DNA from: JAYQKL01 sp965243245
GTDB lineage: Bacteria; Pseudomonadota; Alphaproteobacteria; RS24
Direction of reading: 5' to 3'
DNA length: 64,000 nt
NCBI GenBank assembly: GCA_965243245.1
Contig: OZ251536.1
Span: forward strand, 1,178,001-1,242,000
Position numbers and translations under genes: made by a program. Under the pieces are notes generated by a model, which searched no databases, was not told where the DNA came from, and saw only the letters and a program-made list of their open reading frames with translations. Positions 16,871 through 25,560 of the stretch are shown here, in pieces; positions within the stretch are counted from its first letter, which is position 1; the number at the start of each line of letters is the position of its first letter.

Positions 16871-17569
16871 TTAATTTTTAGCCCCAGCATTCAACCGATA
16901 CCCGCCATCATCCGTAACCAGTATTTCCGCATGGGAGGGATTTATCTCAATCTTCTGGCGTAGTCGATAAATATGCGTCTCTAACGTGTGCGTGGTCACA
17001 CCAGAATTATATCCCCATACCTCTTCCAGCAATTTATCGCGGTGGATAGTCTGCGCATCCGCACGCAAAAGATATTTTAAAATATTAGTCTCTTTCTCGG
17101 TTAAGCGTATTTTTATCTCATCTTGGTCAATAAGCATCTTTTGCGCCGGCAAAAATTTATAATGAGCAATGCTAAAATTTGCCGCCTCACTTTGTTCGTG
17201 TTGGCGCAAATGAGAGCGCATACGCGCCAATAAAACACCAAACCGAAAAGGCTTAACCACATAATCATTCGCCCCCGCATCAAGCCCTAAAATAGTATCA
17301 GCGTCCGATGCCGCACCCGTCAACATAATAACCGGCGTTTGAATCCCCGCTTTGCGCAAAAGTTTACAAGCCTCACGCCCATCTTGGTCAGGCAATCCAA
17401 CATCTAATAACACTAAATCCGGGCAAAGCACTTTAGCACTCTCCAGCCCTTGTTTGGCACTAGAAGCCGTTACAACCTCAAACTCCTCATGTAAGACAAG
17501 CTGTTCTTTCAGCATTTCAACCAGAACCGTATCATCATCAATCAGAAGTATTTTGCGGGTTTGCTTCAT
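16871..17569 (-). CDS. OmpR/PhoB-family response regulator (orphan)
   Basis: The 232-residue protein has a receiver domain (1-120) with D11-D12-D13, phosphoacceptor D56 in LLDVGLPD, T84 and K106, followed by a winged-helix DNA-binding domain (about 130-228) with the typical TLETHIYRLRQKIE recognition helix. All phosphorylation residues are present. No histidine kinase is adjacent, so its partner lies elsewhere. It is divergent from the L,D-transpeptidase-like gene. A cell-envelope role is only a guess from that neighbour. Confidence 0.9.
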   Translation of the reverse strand: MKQTRKILLIDDDTVLVEMLKEQLVLHEEFEVVTASSAKQGLESAKVLCPDLVLLDVGLPDQDGREACKLLRKAGIQTPVIMLTGAASDADTILGLDAGANDYVVKPFRFGVLLARMRSHLRQHEQSEAANFSIAHYKFLPAQKMLIDQDEIKIRLTEKETNILKYLLRADAQTIHRDKLLEEVWGYNSGVTTHTLETHIYRLRQKIEINPSHAEILVTDDGGYRLNAGAKN

Positions 17570-17680
17570 AACTCATAACTCATAAAAACCAAGGACACCT
17601 CCCCTATCACCTATATGATGCGTCATCTTATCAGAAGTTAAGTTAACCTTCATCTATCGACAAGCGGTTTTGCAAATTTC

Positions 17681-18295
17681 ATGCGCATGTGTTTTATTTT
17701 TATTGCACCTCAATATCTCGATAAGATGAACATGACACTATTTGTAAACAGCCTTGAAAATAACCCATATCGCGGTACCCTTCGTTTTATGGGCAGAAGT
17801 TTTCCTTGTGCCTTAGGGCGCGGCGGCATCACCCGCAACAAAAAAGAGGGCGATGGCTGCACACCCGCCGGAATATTTAAGCTACACACACCCCTAATAC
17901 GCCAAGATAAAATGACCCAACGACAGCGATTTTTTTTCAGTCATACGCCTCATCACCCAATTACCAAGCAAGATGGCTGGTCAGATGACCCACGTGATGC
18001 TTTATATAATATGCTTGTTGCCTTGCCGCACCGCTATAGCCATGAACAGCTTTGGCGCAAAGATGATATTTATGATGTAATCGTGCCACTGGGCTATAAT
18101 GATATGCCATGCCAAAGCGGGGGCGTCAAAAAAGGACGCGGGAGTGCCATTTTTCTCCACCTTAGTACGAAAAAACTTGAGCCAACAAAAGGGTGTATTG
18201 CTATCGCCCGAGACCATATGTGGGAAATCTTGCCGCGTCTTACCCCAAACATAAAAATTGCTATCAGTCTTTTGGGGCGCGCGACCCAAAAATAG
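17681..18295 (+). CDS. L,D-transpeptidase (YkuD-like) family protein
   Basis: The 204-residue protein ends with the catalytic YkuD pattern: a histidine in AIFLHLS, then TKGCIAIARDHM with the nucleophilic cysteine. Such enzymes form 3-3 peptidoglycan cross-links or attach proteins to the wall. There is no clear signal peptide, as in the short alphaproteobacterial subgroup that begins near RGTLRFMGRSFPCALGRGG. The true start may be ATG 17726 or 17732, since the first 15-17 residues are not family-like and no start has a good ribosome site. Its 3' end overlaps the convergent yggS by 32 bp. Confidence 0.75.
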   Translation: MRMCFIFIAPQYLDKMNMTLFVNSLENNPYRGTLRFMGRSFPCALGRGGITRNKKEGDGCTPAGIFKLHTPLIRQDKMTQRQRFFFSHTPHHPITKQDGWSDDPRDALYNMLVALPHRYSHEQLWRKDDIYDVIVPLGYNDMPCQSGGVKKGRGSAIFLHLSTKKLEPTKGCIAIARDHMWEILPRLTPNIKIAISLLGRATQK

Positions 18296-18971
18296 CTGTT
18301 CCAAGCCGAATATGTGTCGCCCCAAAAGCCAACGCATCTTCATAGTCCGCACTCATACCCATGCTCAAGCAAGAAAGCCCTAAATCTTGAGCGTATTTTT
18401 GAAGCAACGCAAAATGCGGCGCGGGCACATCATGGATCGGCGGCAAACACATTAAGCCTGAGATCGTCAACCCATATTCTTTACGGCAGGCGATAACAAA
18501 GCCCTCAAGTTCTGAAACCGAAACGCCCGCCTTTTGAGCTTCATCGCCTGTATTCACCTGAATGAAAAGCTGCGGATGGCGTCCTTGATTTTGTATGGCA
18601 TCTGCCAGTTTTATCGCTAATTTAGGACGGTCAAGACTGTGAATAGCATCAAAATGCGCCGCCGCCTGCGCCGCCTTATTCGATTGGAGCGCACCGATTA
18701 AATGCAACTCAACATCAGGGAAGTCTGCTTTAAGCGCGTCCCATTTCTTTTCTGATGCCTGTAACTGGTTTTCGCCAAAAACACGATGCCCCGCCCCTAA
18801 AATAGGACCGATAACAGACGGCGGAAAAGTTTTTGACACCGCAATCAAACTAAGCTCTTTAGCGGGGCGGCCATGCAGGCGCATTTTAGCCGCAATGGTG
18901 TTTTGCAAAGCCGCTAGCCGTGCAACAGCACCATCAGAGGCGGGCGATTGAAATTGATCTTGCATCATCAT
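18264..18971 (-). CDS. yggS: YggS-family PLP-binding protein
   Basis: This roughly 235-residue single-domain protein has the fold-type III PLP lysine in LIAVSKTFPP and the family sequences FGENQLQ, LHLIGALQSNKA, QVNTGDEAQKAG and LSMGMSADYEDAL. YggS/PLPBP binds PLP and keeps vitamin B6 and amino-acid pools balanced; no enzyme reaction is established. Three consecutive ATGs (18971, 18968, 18965) follow an AGGA; the last is best spaced. A TTG at 18980 would extend it. Three 17-bp repeats abut the 5' end. Confidence 0.9.
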   Translation of the reverse strand: MMMQDQFQSPASDGAVARLAALQNTIAAKMRLHGRPAKELSLIAVSKTFPPSVIGPILGAGHRVFGENQLQASEKKWDALKADFPDVELHLIGALQSNKAAQAAAHFDAIHSLDRPKLAIKLADAIQNQGRHPQLFIQVNTGDEAQKAGVSVSELEGFVIACRKEYGLTISGLMCLPPIHDVPAPHFALLQKYAQDLGLSCLSMGMSADYEDALAFGATHIRLGTAIFGSRAPKD

Positions 18972-18975
18972 CCTG

Positions 18976-19026
18976 TTCAAAGCTAAATCTCATTCAAAAC
19001 TAAATCCCGTTCAAAACTAAGACAAA
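18976..19026. repeat. 17-bp tandem array, 3 copies, upstream of yggS
   Basis: Three imperfect direct copies of a 17-bp unit beginning ttcaaaactaaa lie just 5' of yggS, in the divergent gap to the thiE-like gene. They could displace or duplicate promoter elements. Confidence 0.8.
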
Positions 19027-19080
19027 AGCGCAAGAGCTTGGTTTTTGACCAAATCGCTCTTAAAATAACCATATAAGATT

Positions 19081-19713
19081 ATGACCGAACCTATCAAGCT
19101 GGATTTCATCAAACACATGTTGACCCCGATATTTACCTCGCAAAAACGACAATTGCCACGGTTTTTCTTTTTCTCAGACCAGCATACCGCACCAAATTGG
19201 CAAGCTATATGCTCGGCTCTACCTGTCGGCTGCGGGGTTGTTTGCCGTGATTATCAAGCCCCCAACCGCGCTCAGCTTGCCCGCGACATGGCCGCGTTTT
19301 GTCAAAATCGAGGCCTGCGCTTTCTTGTCGCAGGCGACCCCGCACTCGCTCTTAAATTTAAGGCCGGCTTGCATTGCCCCGAAAAACAAACCACAAACTT
19401 AAAAAGACATTTCCATAAATTGCGGTGCCAAAACCCGAACGCCCTCATCACCAGCGCAGCCCATAACTTATCTGCCCTACATAATGCAAAGCAAACAGGC
19501 GTGAATGCCGTTTTCCTCTCGCCTGTTTTTACTACCAAAAGCCACATTCAAGCGCAACCGCTTGGCGTCATCAAAACCGCCCAGCTTATCAGGCAATCTA
19601 AGCTTCCTGTTTTTGCTCTTGGCGGCATGACCCTGAAAAATCACCAGCGTTTACAAAAAACAGGACATGCAGGTTTTGCAGCCATAAGCTATTGGCAAAA
19701 AATATTTGGATAA
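19081..19713 (+). CDS. Thiamine phosphate synthase / TenI-like protein
   Basis: The 210-residue TIM-barrel-like protein has family landmarks LVAGDPALA, GLHCPE, ALITSAAHN, VFLSPVFTTKSH and the phosphate-binding FALGGMT. These match ThiE/TenI, which join the thiazole and pyrimidine units of thiamine. The usual loops are modified, so it may be a divergent paralogue, a pattern often seen next to yggS and leuS in alphaproteobacteria. No other thiamine genes are present here. Confidence 0.7.
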   Translation: MTEPIKLDFIKHMLTPIFTSQKRQLPRFFFFSDQHTAPNWQAICSALPVGCGVVCRDYQAPNRAQLARDMAAFCQNRGLRFLVAGDPALALKFKAGLHCPEKQTTNLKRHFHKLRCQNPNALITSAAHNLSALHNAKQTGVNAVFLSPVFTTKSHIQAQPLGVIKTAQLIRQSKLPVFALGGMTLKNHQRLQKTGHAGFAAISYWQKIFG

Positions 19714-19804
19714 TCTATGCGTCAAAACCCAATTTCAAGCTTTAAGTCAAAGCTGGATATGCTATTGTCTGAAACAGACTAATCTCGTTTTTCAGGATAA
19801 CAAC

Positions 19805-20344
19805 ATGTCTTTTCTTGCTTTAGAACCCAACGGGTCCGTAAAGAAACTTAGCCGCATATTAATATGCGCTCTTCCTCTCATATTGGCTGGCTGCGGCGCA
19901 GACGATGAAACAATAACCGCGCCAGAAAAAACAACAGCAACGGCTGAAAAAGCAGGCATTTTTTCAGGCGGCTTTGATTTTTCTGGCGGCGATAGTTCTA
20001 CGCCAACAATTGGAAGCATTGGCGTCAATGGCTATCTGTGGCGCGCAACATTGGATGCCATCTCTTTTTTACCCCTACAATCAGCCGACCCATTTGGCGG
20101 GGTCATTATTTCCGACTGGTATATCGCCCCGCAAAACCCAAAAGAGCGCATTAAAGTGACCCTTTATATTTTAGATAAACGTCTGCGCGCTGATGGTCTG
20201 CGGGCGAGTGTCTTTAGACAAACATATAATGGTAATGCTTGGATTGATGCTACCGCTTCAGAGGAAACCGCACGCAAGCTTGAAAATGCCATTTTAACAC
20301 GTGCCCGCGAAATGCGCATCGCTACGGTTGATGCCGAGCGGTAA
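19805..20344 (+). CDS. DUF3576 family lipoprotein
   Basis: This 179-residue protein has a lipoprotein signal (ILICALPLILAGC, lipobox LAGC), a Pro/Thr-rich spacer, and a domain recognisable as DUF3576: VNGYLWRATLDAISFLPL, DPFGGVIISDWY and LDKRLRADGLRASVFRQ. The function is unknown; its conserved position before leuS, lptE and holA suggests an envelope role. The start at 19805 is chosen for CAGGA upstream and because it places the signal peptide correctly; a longer frame from 19706 overlaps the thiE-like gene. Confidence 0.82.
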   Translation: MSFLALEPNGSVKKLSRILICALPLILAGCGADDETITAPEKTTATAEKAGIFSGGFDFSGGDSSTPTIGSIGVNGYLWRATLDAISFLPLQSADPFGGVIISDWYIAPQNPKERIKVTLYILDKRLRADGLRASVFRQTYNGNAWIDATASEETARKLENAILTRAREMRIATVDAER

Positions 20345-20382
20345 AACAGCATTCTACATATTGATATTTTAGGAAGCTGAGT

Positions 20383-22992
20383 ATGGCCCGCTATAACCCG
20401 CAGGAAATAGAACCTCATTGGCAAAAAATTTGGATAGATGAAGCTTGCTTTGTCGCTGGCACTTCTGCTGATGGGCGGCCGAAATATTATGTATTAGAGA
20501 TGTTTCCTTATCCTTCTGGTCCTATTCATATGGGTCATGTGCGCAATTACGCTATGGGCGATGTGCTCGCTCGGTTTAAAAAAGCCCAAGGGTTTAATGT
20601 CTTACACCCGATGGGATGGGATGCCTTTGGGATGCCAGCAGAAAATGCGGCAATAGAAAAAAACATCCATCCTGCACACTGGACCTATCAAAACATTGAT
20701 ATTATGCGTTCTCAGTTAAAGAGCATGGGGTTGGCGATTGATTGGGGGCGTGAATTTGCCACTTGCGAGCCCGCTTACTATAAGCACGAACAAGCTATGT
20801 TCCTTGATTTTCTTGAGGCGGGGCTTGTTGAGCGGCGCAAGAGCATTGTCAATTGGGATCCGATTGACCAGACAGTCTTAGCCAATGAACAAGTCATTGA
20901 CGGGCGCGGGTGGCGTTCGGGGGCTTTGGTTGAACAAAAGAGTCTGACGCAATGGTTTTTGAAAATCTCTGATTATAGCGAAGAATTACTCAAAGACTTA
21001 GACCTGCTAGACAGATGGCCGCAAAAAGTTCGGACAATGCAGAAAAATTGGATCGGACGTTCTGAGGGTCTGCAAATCACTTTTAACCTGATGAAGGGGG
21101 GTAGCCTGATGAAGGGGGTGACAGGTCATGAGAGCCTTGAAGTTTACACAACGCGCCCGGATACACTTTTTGGAGCGAGTTTTCTGGCTCTGTCTCCAGA
21201 GCATCCTTTGAGTAAAGAGCTTAGTAAAGCAGACCCTGAGCTACAAATATTTCGTGAAGAATGTGCCCGCAGGGGTACGAGCATGGCTGTTCTTGAGGCC
21301 GGCGCGAAAAAGGGCTATAAAACATCGCTAACAGCCAAGCACCCTTTGCGTGATGGTGTGGAATTGCCAATCTATGTGGCTAATTTTGTTTTGATGGATT
21401 ACGGAACAGGTGCTATTTTTGCTTGTCCAGCGCATGACCAGCGTGACCTTGATTTTGCCCGCAACTATAAATGCGCCGTGATACCCGTCATTTTGCCAAA
21501 TAAATTGCCCAAAGGCATTACCGCCGAAAATTACAAAATTGAAACACAAGCCTATACAGGGGCTGGCGTTATGATTAATTCGGGGTTTTTGGATGGCATG
21601 ACACCCGAAGCCGCTTTTGAAGCTGTTGCCGCAAGGCTAAATGAACAAGGCGTTGCAGATAAACGGGTTAATTATCGGTTGCGCGATTGGGGCATTTCAC
21701 GCCAAAGATATTGGGGTTGCCCGATACCTGTCATACACTGCCCGTCTTGCGGTGTTGTCGGGGTCAATAAGCAAGATTTACCCATTGAGTTACCTGCACA
21801 AGTCTCTTTTGATAAGCCGGGCAATCCACTTGAGCGCGATGAGACTTGGAAAAAAACTACCTGCCCCTCTTGTAACGGCAACGCCATGCGCGAAACAGAC
21901 ACATTTGATACTTTCATTGAGAGCTCTTGGTATTATGCGCGTTTTACAGACCAGCCCGAAGACAGTCCCACCAATATGGATGAGGCAAAATACTGGCTCC
22001 CCGTTGACCAATATATTGGCGGTATTGAACATGCTATTTTGCATTTACTCTATTCTCGTTTTTACGCACGTGCCATGAGCATCACCGGACACCTTGAAAC
22101 CAAAGAGCCTTTTGCGGGATTATTCACCCAAGGCATGGTCAATCATGAAACCTACTTCACACCAGAGGGACATTGGCACGCTCCAGAAGACATTCAAGCC
22201 AAAGAGGGCGGCTATGTTCTTAAATCAGATGAAACCACGCCCATTCAAATCGGCAAGGTTGAAAAAATGTCCAAATCAAGAAAGAACGTCATTGACCCAA
22301 CAGATATTATTGCCCGCTATGGGGCAGATACGGCACGCTGGTTCATACTATCAGACAGCCCTCCAGCGCATGATATCCAATGGAGGGAGGCGGGCGTTGC
22401 GGCAGCTTATAAATTTCTGCAACGCCTATGGCGTCTGATTAGCGAAAACAGCGTTAATGCTACAGGCTTTATACCGGGTCAAGCCATTGCCCTACCTAAA
22501 GACGCCCCAAGTCTTGAGCTTTATAAATTCACCCAGCAAAGCGTCGCTAAAATTACAAAAGATCTGGACAGACTTGCTTTTAACCTCGTCGTTGCACGAC
22601 TTTATGAATTAAATCATAAAATTTCCGATGCGGTTAAACATAATATTCAACCTGATATACTACATCAATCGCTTTCATATCTGGTGCAAATGGCGGCGCC
22701 TATCGTGCCACATTTGATGGAAAGCGGATGGCAATGCCTTGGCCATGATGGGCTTGTGGCAAATGCACGCTGGCCGCTTGCCGATGAGAGCGTATTGGTA
22801 GAAAATGTGATAACCTTACCCGTGCAGATCGGCGGTAAAAAACGCGCAGAAATAACCGTTGCCGTCGATGCTGATGAAGATATGGTAAAAGAAATCGCCT
22901 TGTCAGACCCAAAAGTGGAGGATGCTCTTGTTGGAAAAAAAATTAAAGCCATTCGTGTTGTTCCGGGGCGGATTGTTAGCATCCAGATTTAA
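20383..22992 (+). CDS. leuS: Leucyl-tRNA synthetase
   Basis: The 869-residue class Ia synthetase has HMGH at 49-52 and KMSKS at 628-632, a CP1 editing domain in between (TRPDTLFGASF, YGTGAIFACPAHDQRD) and a C-terminal anticodon/D-arm domain. It charges tRNA-Leu and edits mischarged isoleucine and norvaline. AGGAAGC precedes the ATG. A tandem 18-bp duplication adds six residues (LMKGGS, LMKGVT) just before the editing domain. It begins a rightward operon with lptE and holA. Confidence 0.97.
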   Translation: MARYNPQEIEPHWQKIWIDEACFVAGTSADGRPKYYVLEMFPYPSGPIHMGHVRNYAMGDVLARFKKAQGFNVLHPMGWDAFGMPAENAAIEKNIHPAHWTYQNIDIMRSQLKSMGLAIDWGREFATCEPAYYKHEQAMFLDFLEAGLVERRKSIVNWDPIDQTVLANEQVIDGRGWRSGALVEQKSLTQWFLKISDYSEELLKDLDLLDRWPQKVRTMQKNWIGRSEGLQITFNLMKGGSLMKGVTGHESLEVYTTRPDTLFGASFLALSPEHPLSKELSKADPELQIFREECARRGTSMAVLEAGAKKGYKTSLTAKHPLRDGVELPIYVANFVLMDYGTGAIFACPAHDQRDLDFARNYKCAVIPVILPNKLPKGITAENYKIETQAYTGAGVMINSGFLDGMTPEAAFEAVAARLNEQGVADKRVNYRLRDWGISRQRYWGCPIPVIHCPSCGVVGVNKQDLPIELPAQVSFDKPGNPLERDETWKKTTCPSCNGNAMRETDTFDTFIESSWYYARFTDQPEDSPTNMDEAKYWLPVDQYIGGIEHAILHLLYSRFYARAMSITGHLETKEPFAGLFTQGMVNHETYFTPEGHWHAPEDIQAKEGGYVLKSDETTPIQIGKVEKMSKSRKNVIDPTDIIARYGADTARWFILSDSPPAHDIQWREAGVAAAYKFLQRLWRLISENSVNATGFIPGQAIALPKDAPSLELYKFTQQSVAKITKDLDRLAFNLVVARLYELNHKISDAVKHNIQPDILHQSLSYLVQMAAPIVPHLMESGWQCLGHDGLVANARWPLADESVLVENVITLPVQIGGKKRAEITVAVDADEDMVKEIALSDPKVEDALVGKKIKAIRVVPGRIVSIQI
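21087..21122 (+). repeat. 18-bp tandem duplication inside leuS
   Basis: Two near-identical 18-bp copies beginning cctgatgaaggggg lie in frame and duplicate the hexapeptide LMKGGS/LMKGVT at the edge of the CP1 editing domain. Confidence 0.85.
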
Positions 22993-23002
22993 CCTCACTT
23001 AT

Positions 23003-23521
23003 ATGCTTACATTTATGCTTACATTGGTCAGCATTAGTTTATCAGCCATCAGCCTATCGGCATGCGGGTTCCAACCCCTCTATGCCACAAATAGCCGTGC
23101 CGATATTGTCGCTACACTAAGCCAGATAAGTATTGAAGCACCCGACACACGCGAAACTCAATTTGTCACGAATGCGCTATATCTTAGCCTCTCAAGCAGT
23201 CAAAAACCCGTCTATAGGCTAAAGCTTTCCTCTTCATCATCAATCGCTGACCTCGCCATTGAACGCGATAGCCGCGTCACCCGTGCTAATTACAGACAAA
23301 CGGTCAAATATGAACTAATGGAAATCAAAACCAACCAAACCATTATAACAGGGAGTAGCTCGCATGCCGCCTCATATAATAAAGTGGCGTCCGAATTTGC
23401 CAATGACCAAGCAAAATTAAATGCCAGCCAGCGTACAGCAAAAGCCATTGCCCAAGACATCAAATTACAAATTGCGGTGAAACTTAAAAAAAATGAACGT
23501 TTACACAGGAGACAAGAATGA
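23003..23521 (+). CDS. lptE: LPS assembly lipoprotein LptE
   Basis: This 172-residue lipoprotein has a signal peptide ending in the lipobox LSAC (SISLSAISLSACGFQPLY). CGFQPLYA just after the lipobox is the classic LptE/RlpB start. It forms the outer-membrane plug of the LptD translocon. ATG 23003 is chosen because it gives a normal signal peptide; a longer frame from 22922 lies within leuS. Its TGA overlaps the ATG of holA (ATGA). The leuS-lptE-holA order is very widely conserved. Confidence 0.9.
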   Translation: MLTFMLTLVSISLSAISLSACGFQPLYATNSRADIVATLSQISIEAPDTRETQFVTNALYLSLSSSQKPVYRLKLSSSSSIADLAIERDSRVTRANYRQTVKYELMEIKTNQTIITGSSSHAASYNKVASEFANDQAKLNASQRTAKAIAQDIKLQIAVKLKKNERLHRRQE

Positions 23522-24561
23522 TTCGAAAAGCTGGTCAGGTTGAAAGTTTCCTTAAAAATCCAGACCCCAATATTAAAGTCGTTTTATTATATGGAAGCGA
23601 CCAAGGCGCGGTACACGAAAACGCACGTGCCCTTTCTAAACATGCGCGCGCCGGCAATGATGACCCCTTGCTCGTTGTATCTCTCAATGAAGACGACATC
23701 GCCCGCGACCCAACAAAACTAATGGATGAAGCCGCCGCCATTCCAATGTTTGGCGGCAATAAAGTCATTGAGCTTGAGCTTACAGGCGAGCGTCAAAGCG
23801 GTGTCGTCGCACAATATCTTGAAACGCCGATTAGCCAAACGCTTATTATTATTGAAGCAGGCAACCTTAAACCCTCATCAAAACTCCGCAAACTGATAGA
23901 GGCTTCCAAAGTGGCGGTCACATTACCTTGTTTTGCAGACTCCGAGCAAGATATTCAGCGTGTTGCCCGTCATTATATTGAAGCTGAAGGGTTCAAAATT
24001 GAGTCGCAAGCACTGGTTTTTCTGGCCCGTCATCTTGGCTCAGACCGCGGCGTGACCATGCGCGAACTTGAGCGGCTGATACTCTATATGGGACCACATA
24101 AAAAACCACAAGAAACAGCCGGCATTATCACACTCGAAGATGTAGAAAAAATCATTGGCGATAATGTCGCCCTCTCGTTAAATAATCTGGTTGATGCTGT
24201 CGCACTGGGCAAGCTTGACCAGACTGACCATGAAATGATCCGCCTTGAAATGGGCGGGCATGATATTCAGCGCATGCTTATCGGATTGCGCATGCATTTC
24301 CAAAACCTGCATAAAACGCTTTGCGTCATACAAAATGGCGGCGATATGAAATCAGCTTTACGGACAGCCTTTAAACCACCGCTACATTTTAAACGCGAAC
24401 CATTTGTCAAACAGCAATTGCAATTATGGTCTTTGCGTAAAGTGGAAGCCGCTTTGAGTATTTTATATGAAACAGAACGCCACTGCCGAACAACCCACGC
24501 GCCTGTTAACCCTATTGGTGCTAACACGGTTTTGCGCTTAGTGCGTGCCGCCGCAAGATAA
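23518..24561 (+). CDS. holA: DNA polymerase III delta subunit
   Basis: The 347-residue protein has the HolA pattern: VLLYGSDQGAVHENA near the N-terminus (a degenerate P-loop region), VIELELTGER, LIIIEAGNLKPSSKLRKLIE, FLARHLGSDRGVTMRELERLILY and IIGDNVALSLNNLVDAV. Delta opens the beta clamp in the clamp loader. It is translationally coupled to lptE. It converges on parB across an eight-copy 13-bp array. Confidence 0.93.
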   Translation: MIRKAGQVESFLKNPDPNIKVVLLYGSDQGAVHENARALSKHARAGNDDPLLVVSLNEDDIARDPTKLMDEAAAIPMFGGNKVIELELTGERQSGVVAQYLETPISQTLIIIEAGNLKPSSKLRKLIEASKVAVTLPCFADSEQDIQRVARHYIEAEGFKIESQALVFLARHLGSDRGVTMRELERLILYMGPHKKPQETAGIITLEDVEKIIGDNVALSLNNLVDAVALGKLDQTDHEMIRLEMGGHDIQRMLIGLRMHFQNLHKTLCVIQNGGDMKSALRTAFKPPLHFKREPFVKQQLQLWSLRKVEAALSILYETERHCRTTHAPVNPIGANTVLRLVRAAAR

Positions 24562-24564
24562 ACC

Positions 24565-24668
24565 CCTAAACACTCCCCCTAAACACTCCCCCTAAATACT
24601 CCGCCTAAGCACTCCGCCTAAGCACCCCACCTAAACATCCTAGCTAAACATCCTAGCTAAACATTGCG
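24565..24668. repeat. 13-bp tandem array, 8 copies, between holA and parB
   Basis: Eight 13-bp units (type cctaaacactccc, degrading to gctaaacatccta) fill the whole 95-bp gap between the convergent holA and parB genes. The last copy includes the parB stop codon and final codons. The units change gradually along the array, which indicates stepwise duplication. Confidence 0.95.
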
Positions 24669-25559
24669 CCTCATCAGACGCGCTATAATATCGTCAAGTT
24701 GCTCAAGGGTTTTATAACTCAAGGACAAAGTGCCACCCGCAACGCCTTTATGCTTAATATCAACAGCTAACCCGACCGCCTCGCGCACGCTTTTTTCAAG
24801 GGCCAGCGTATCAACGTCTTTTTCTGTCTCTGTTCTTTTTTTGTTCGCTGTAGTTTTAGATGGCGTTTTGCCTAAAGCAACAATTTTTTCAACCTCGCGT
24901 ACACTCAAACCCTCAGCAACAATACGTGCGCCAAGCCTATCAGCATCTGGATAATTCAATAGAGCACGCGCATGACCCGTCGAAAGCTTGCCCTCAATTA
25001 ACAAAGATTTTATTTTTTCAGTAACGCCCGTTAACCGAATCATATTGGCAATATGACTGCGACTCTTACCCAGCGTTTTTGCCAATTGCTCTTGCGTATA
25101 GGAAAATTCACCCATCAGACGCTGATAGGCAAGCGATTCGTCAATCGGATTAAGGTCAGCCCGTTGCACATTTTCAATAATTGCAATTTCAAGAGCTTCA
25201 ATATTACTCAAATGACGAATAAGCACCGGCACTTCATGTAATTGTGCGCGTTGTGCCGCCCGCCATCGGCGCTCCCCTGCGACAATCTCGAATTTTTCTG
25301 CACTCCCCTCTAAAGGGCGAACCAGCAGAGGTTGCAAAACGCCTTTTTCTTTCAATGATTTAGAAAGCTCATCCAAATCTTTTTCAGAAAATGTTTGGCG
25401 CGGCTGGAAAGCACTTGGCTGTAGCATATCAACACCCAATAATCTAAACCCGTGCTCTTGAGCAGCAAGATTACCAACCGTTTGAGGGTCAAGCTCAACA
25501 TTAACATCCCCGATTAGAGCGGATAGGCCGCGCCCCAAGCCTCGTTTTTTTTCTGACAT
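24657..25559 (-). CDS. parB: Chromosome-partitioning protein ParB
   Basis: This 300-residue protein has the N-terminal RGLGRGLSALIGD, the CTPase motif GERRWRA, the IENVQRADLNPIDE segment, a helix-turn-helix (TQEQLAKTLGKSRSHIANMIRL) and a C-terminal dimer domain. ParB loads at parS, binds CTP and slides on DNA. The start at 25559 is chosen for its AAGGAG six bases upstream; an in-frame start at 25580 would overlap parA. Two parS-like sites lie 1.5 to 3.6 kb upstream. Its last codons are in a 13-bp array. Confidence 0.96.
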   Translation of the reverse strand: MSEKKRGLGRGLSALIGDVNVELDPQTVGNLAAQEHGFRLLGVDMLQPSAFQPRQTFSEKDLDELSKSLKEKGVLQPLLVRPLEGSAEKFEIVAGERRWRAAQRAQLHEVPVLIRHLSNIEALEIAIIENVQRADLNPIDESLAYQRLMGEFSYTQEQLAKTLGKSRSHIANMIRLTGVTEKIKSLLIEGKLSTGHARALLNYPDADRLGARIVAEGLSVREVEKIVALGKTPSKTTANKKRTETEKDVDTLALEKSVREAVGLAVDIKHKGVAGGTLSLSYKTLEQLDDIIARLMRRNV

Positions 25560-25560
25560 C

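Noticed and set aside
22922..23002. Long lptE start inside leuS
   Set aside because: It would bury the signal peptide behind 27 unrelated residues; ATG 23003 gives a normal lipoprotein signal.
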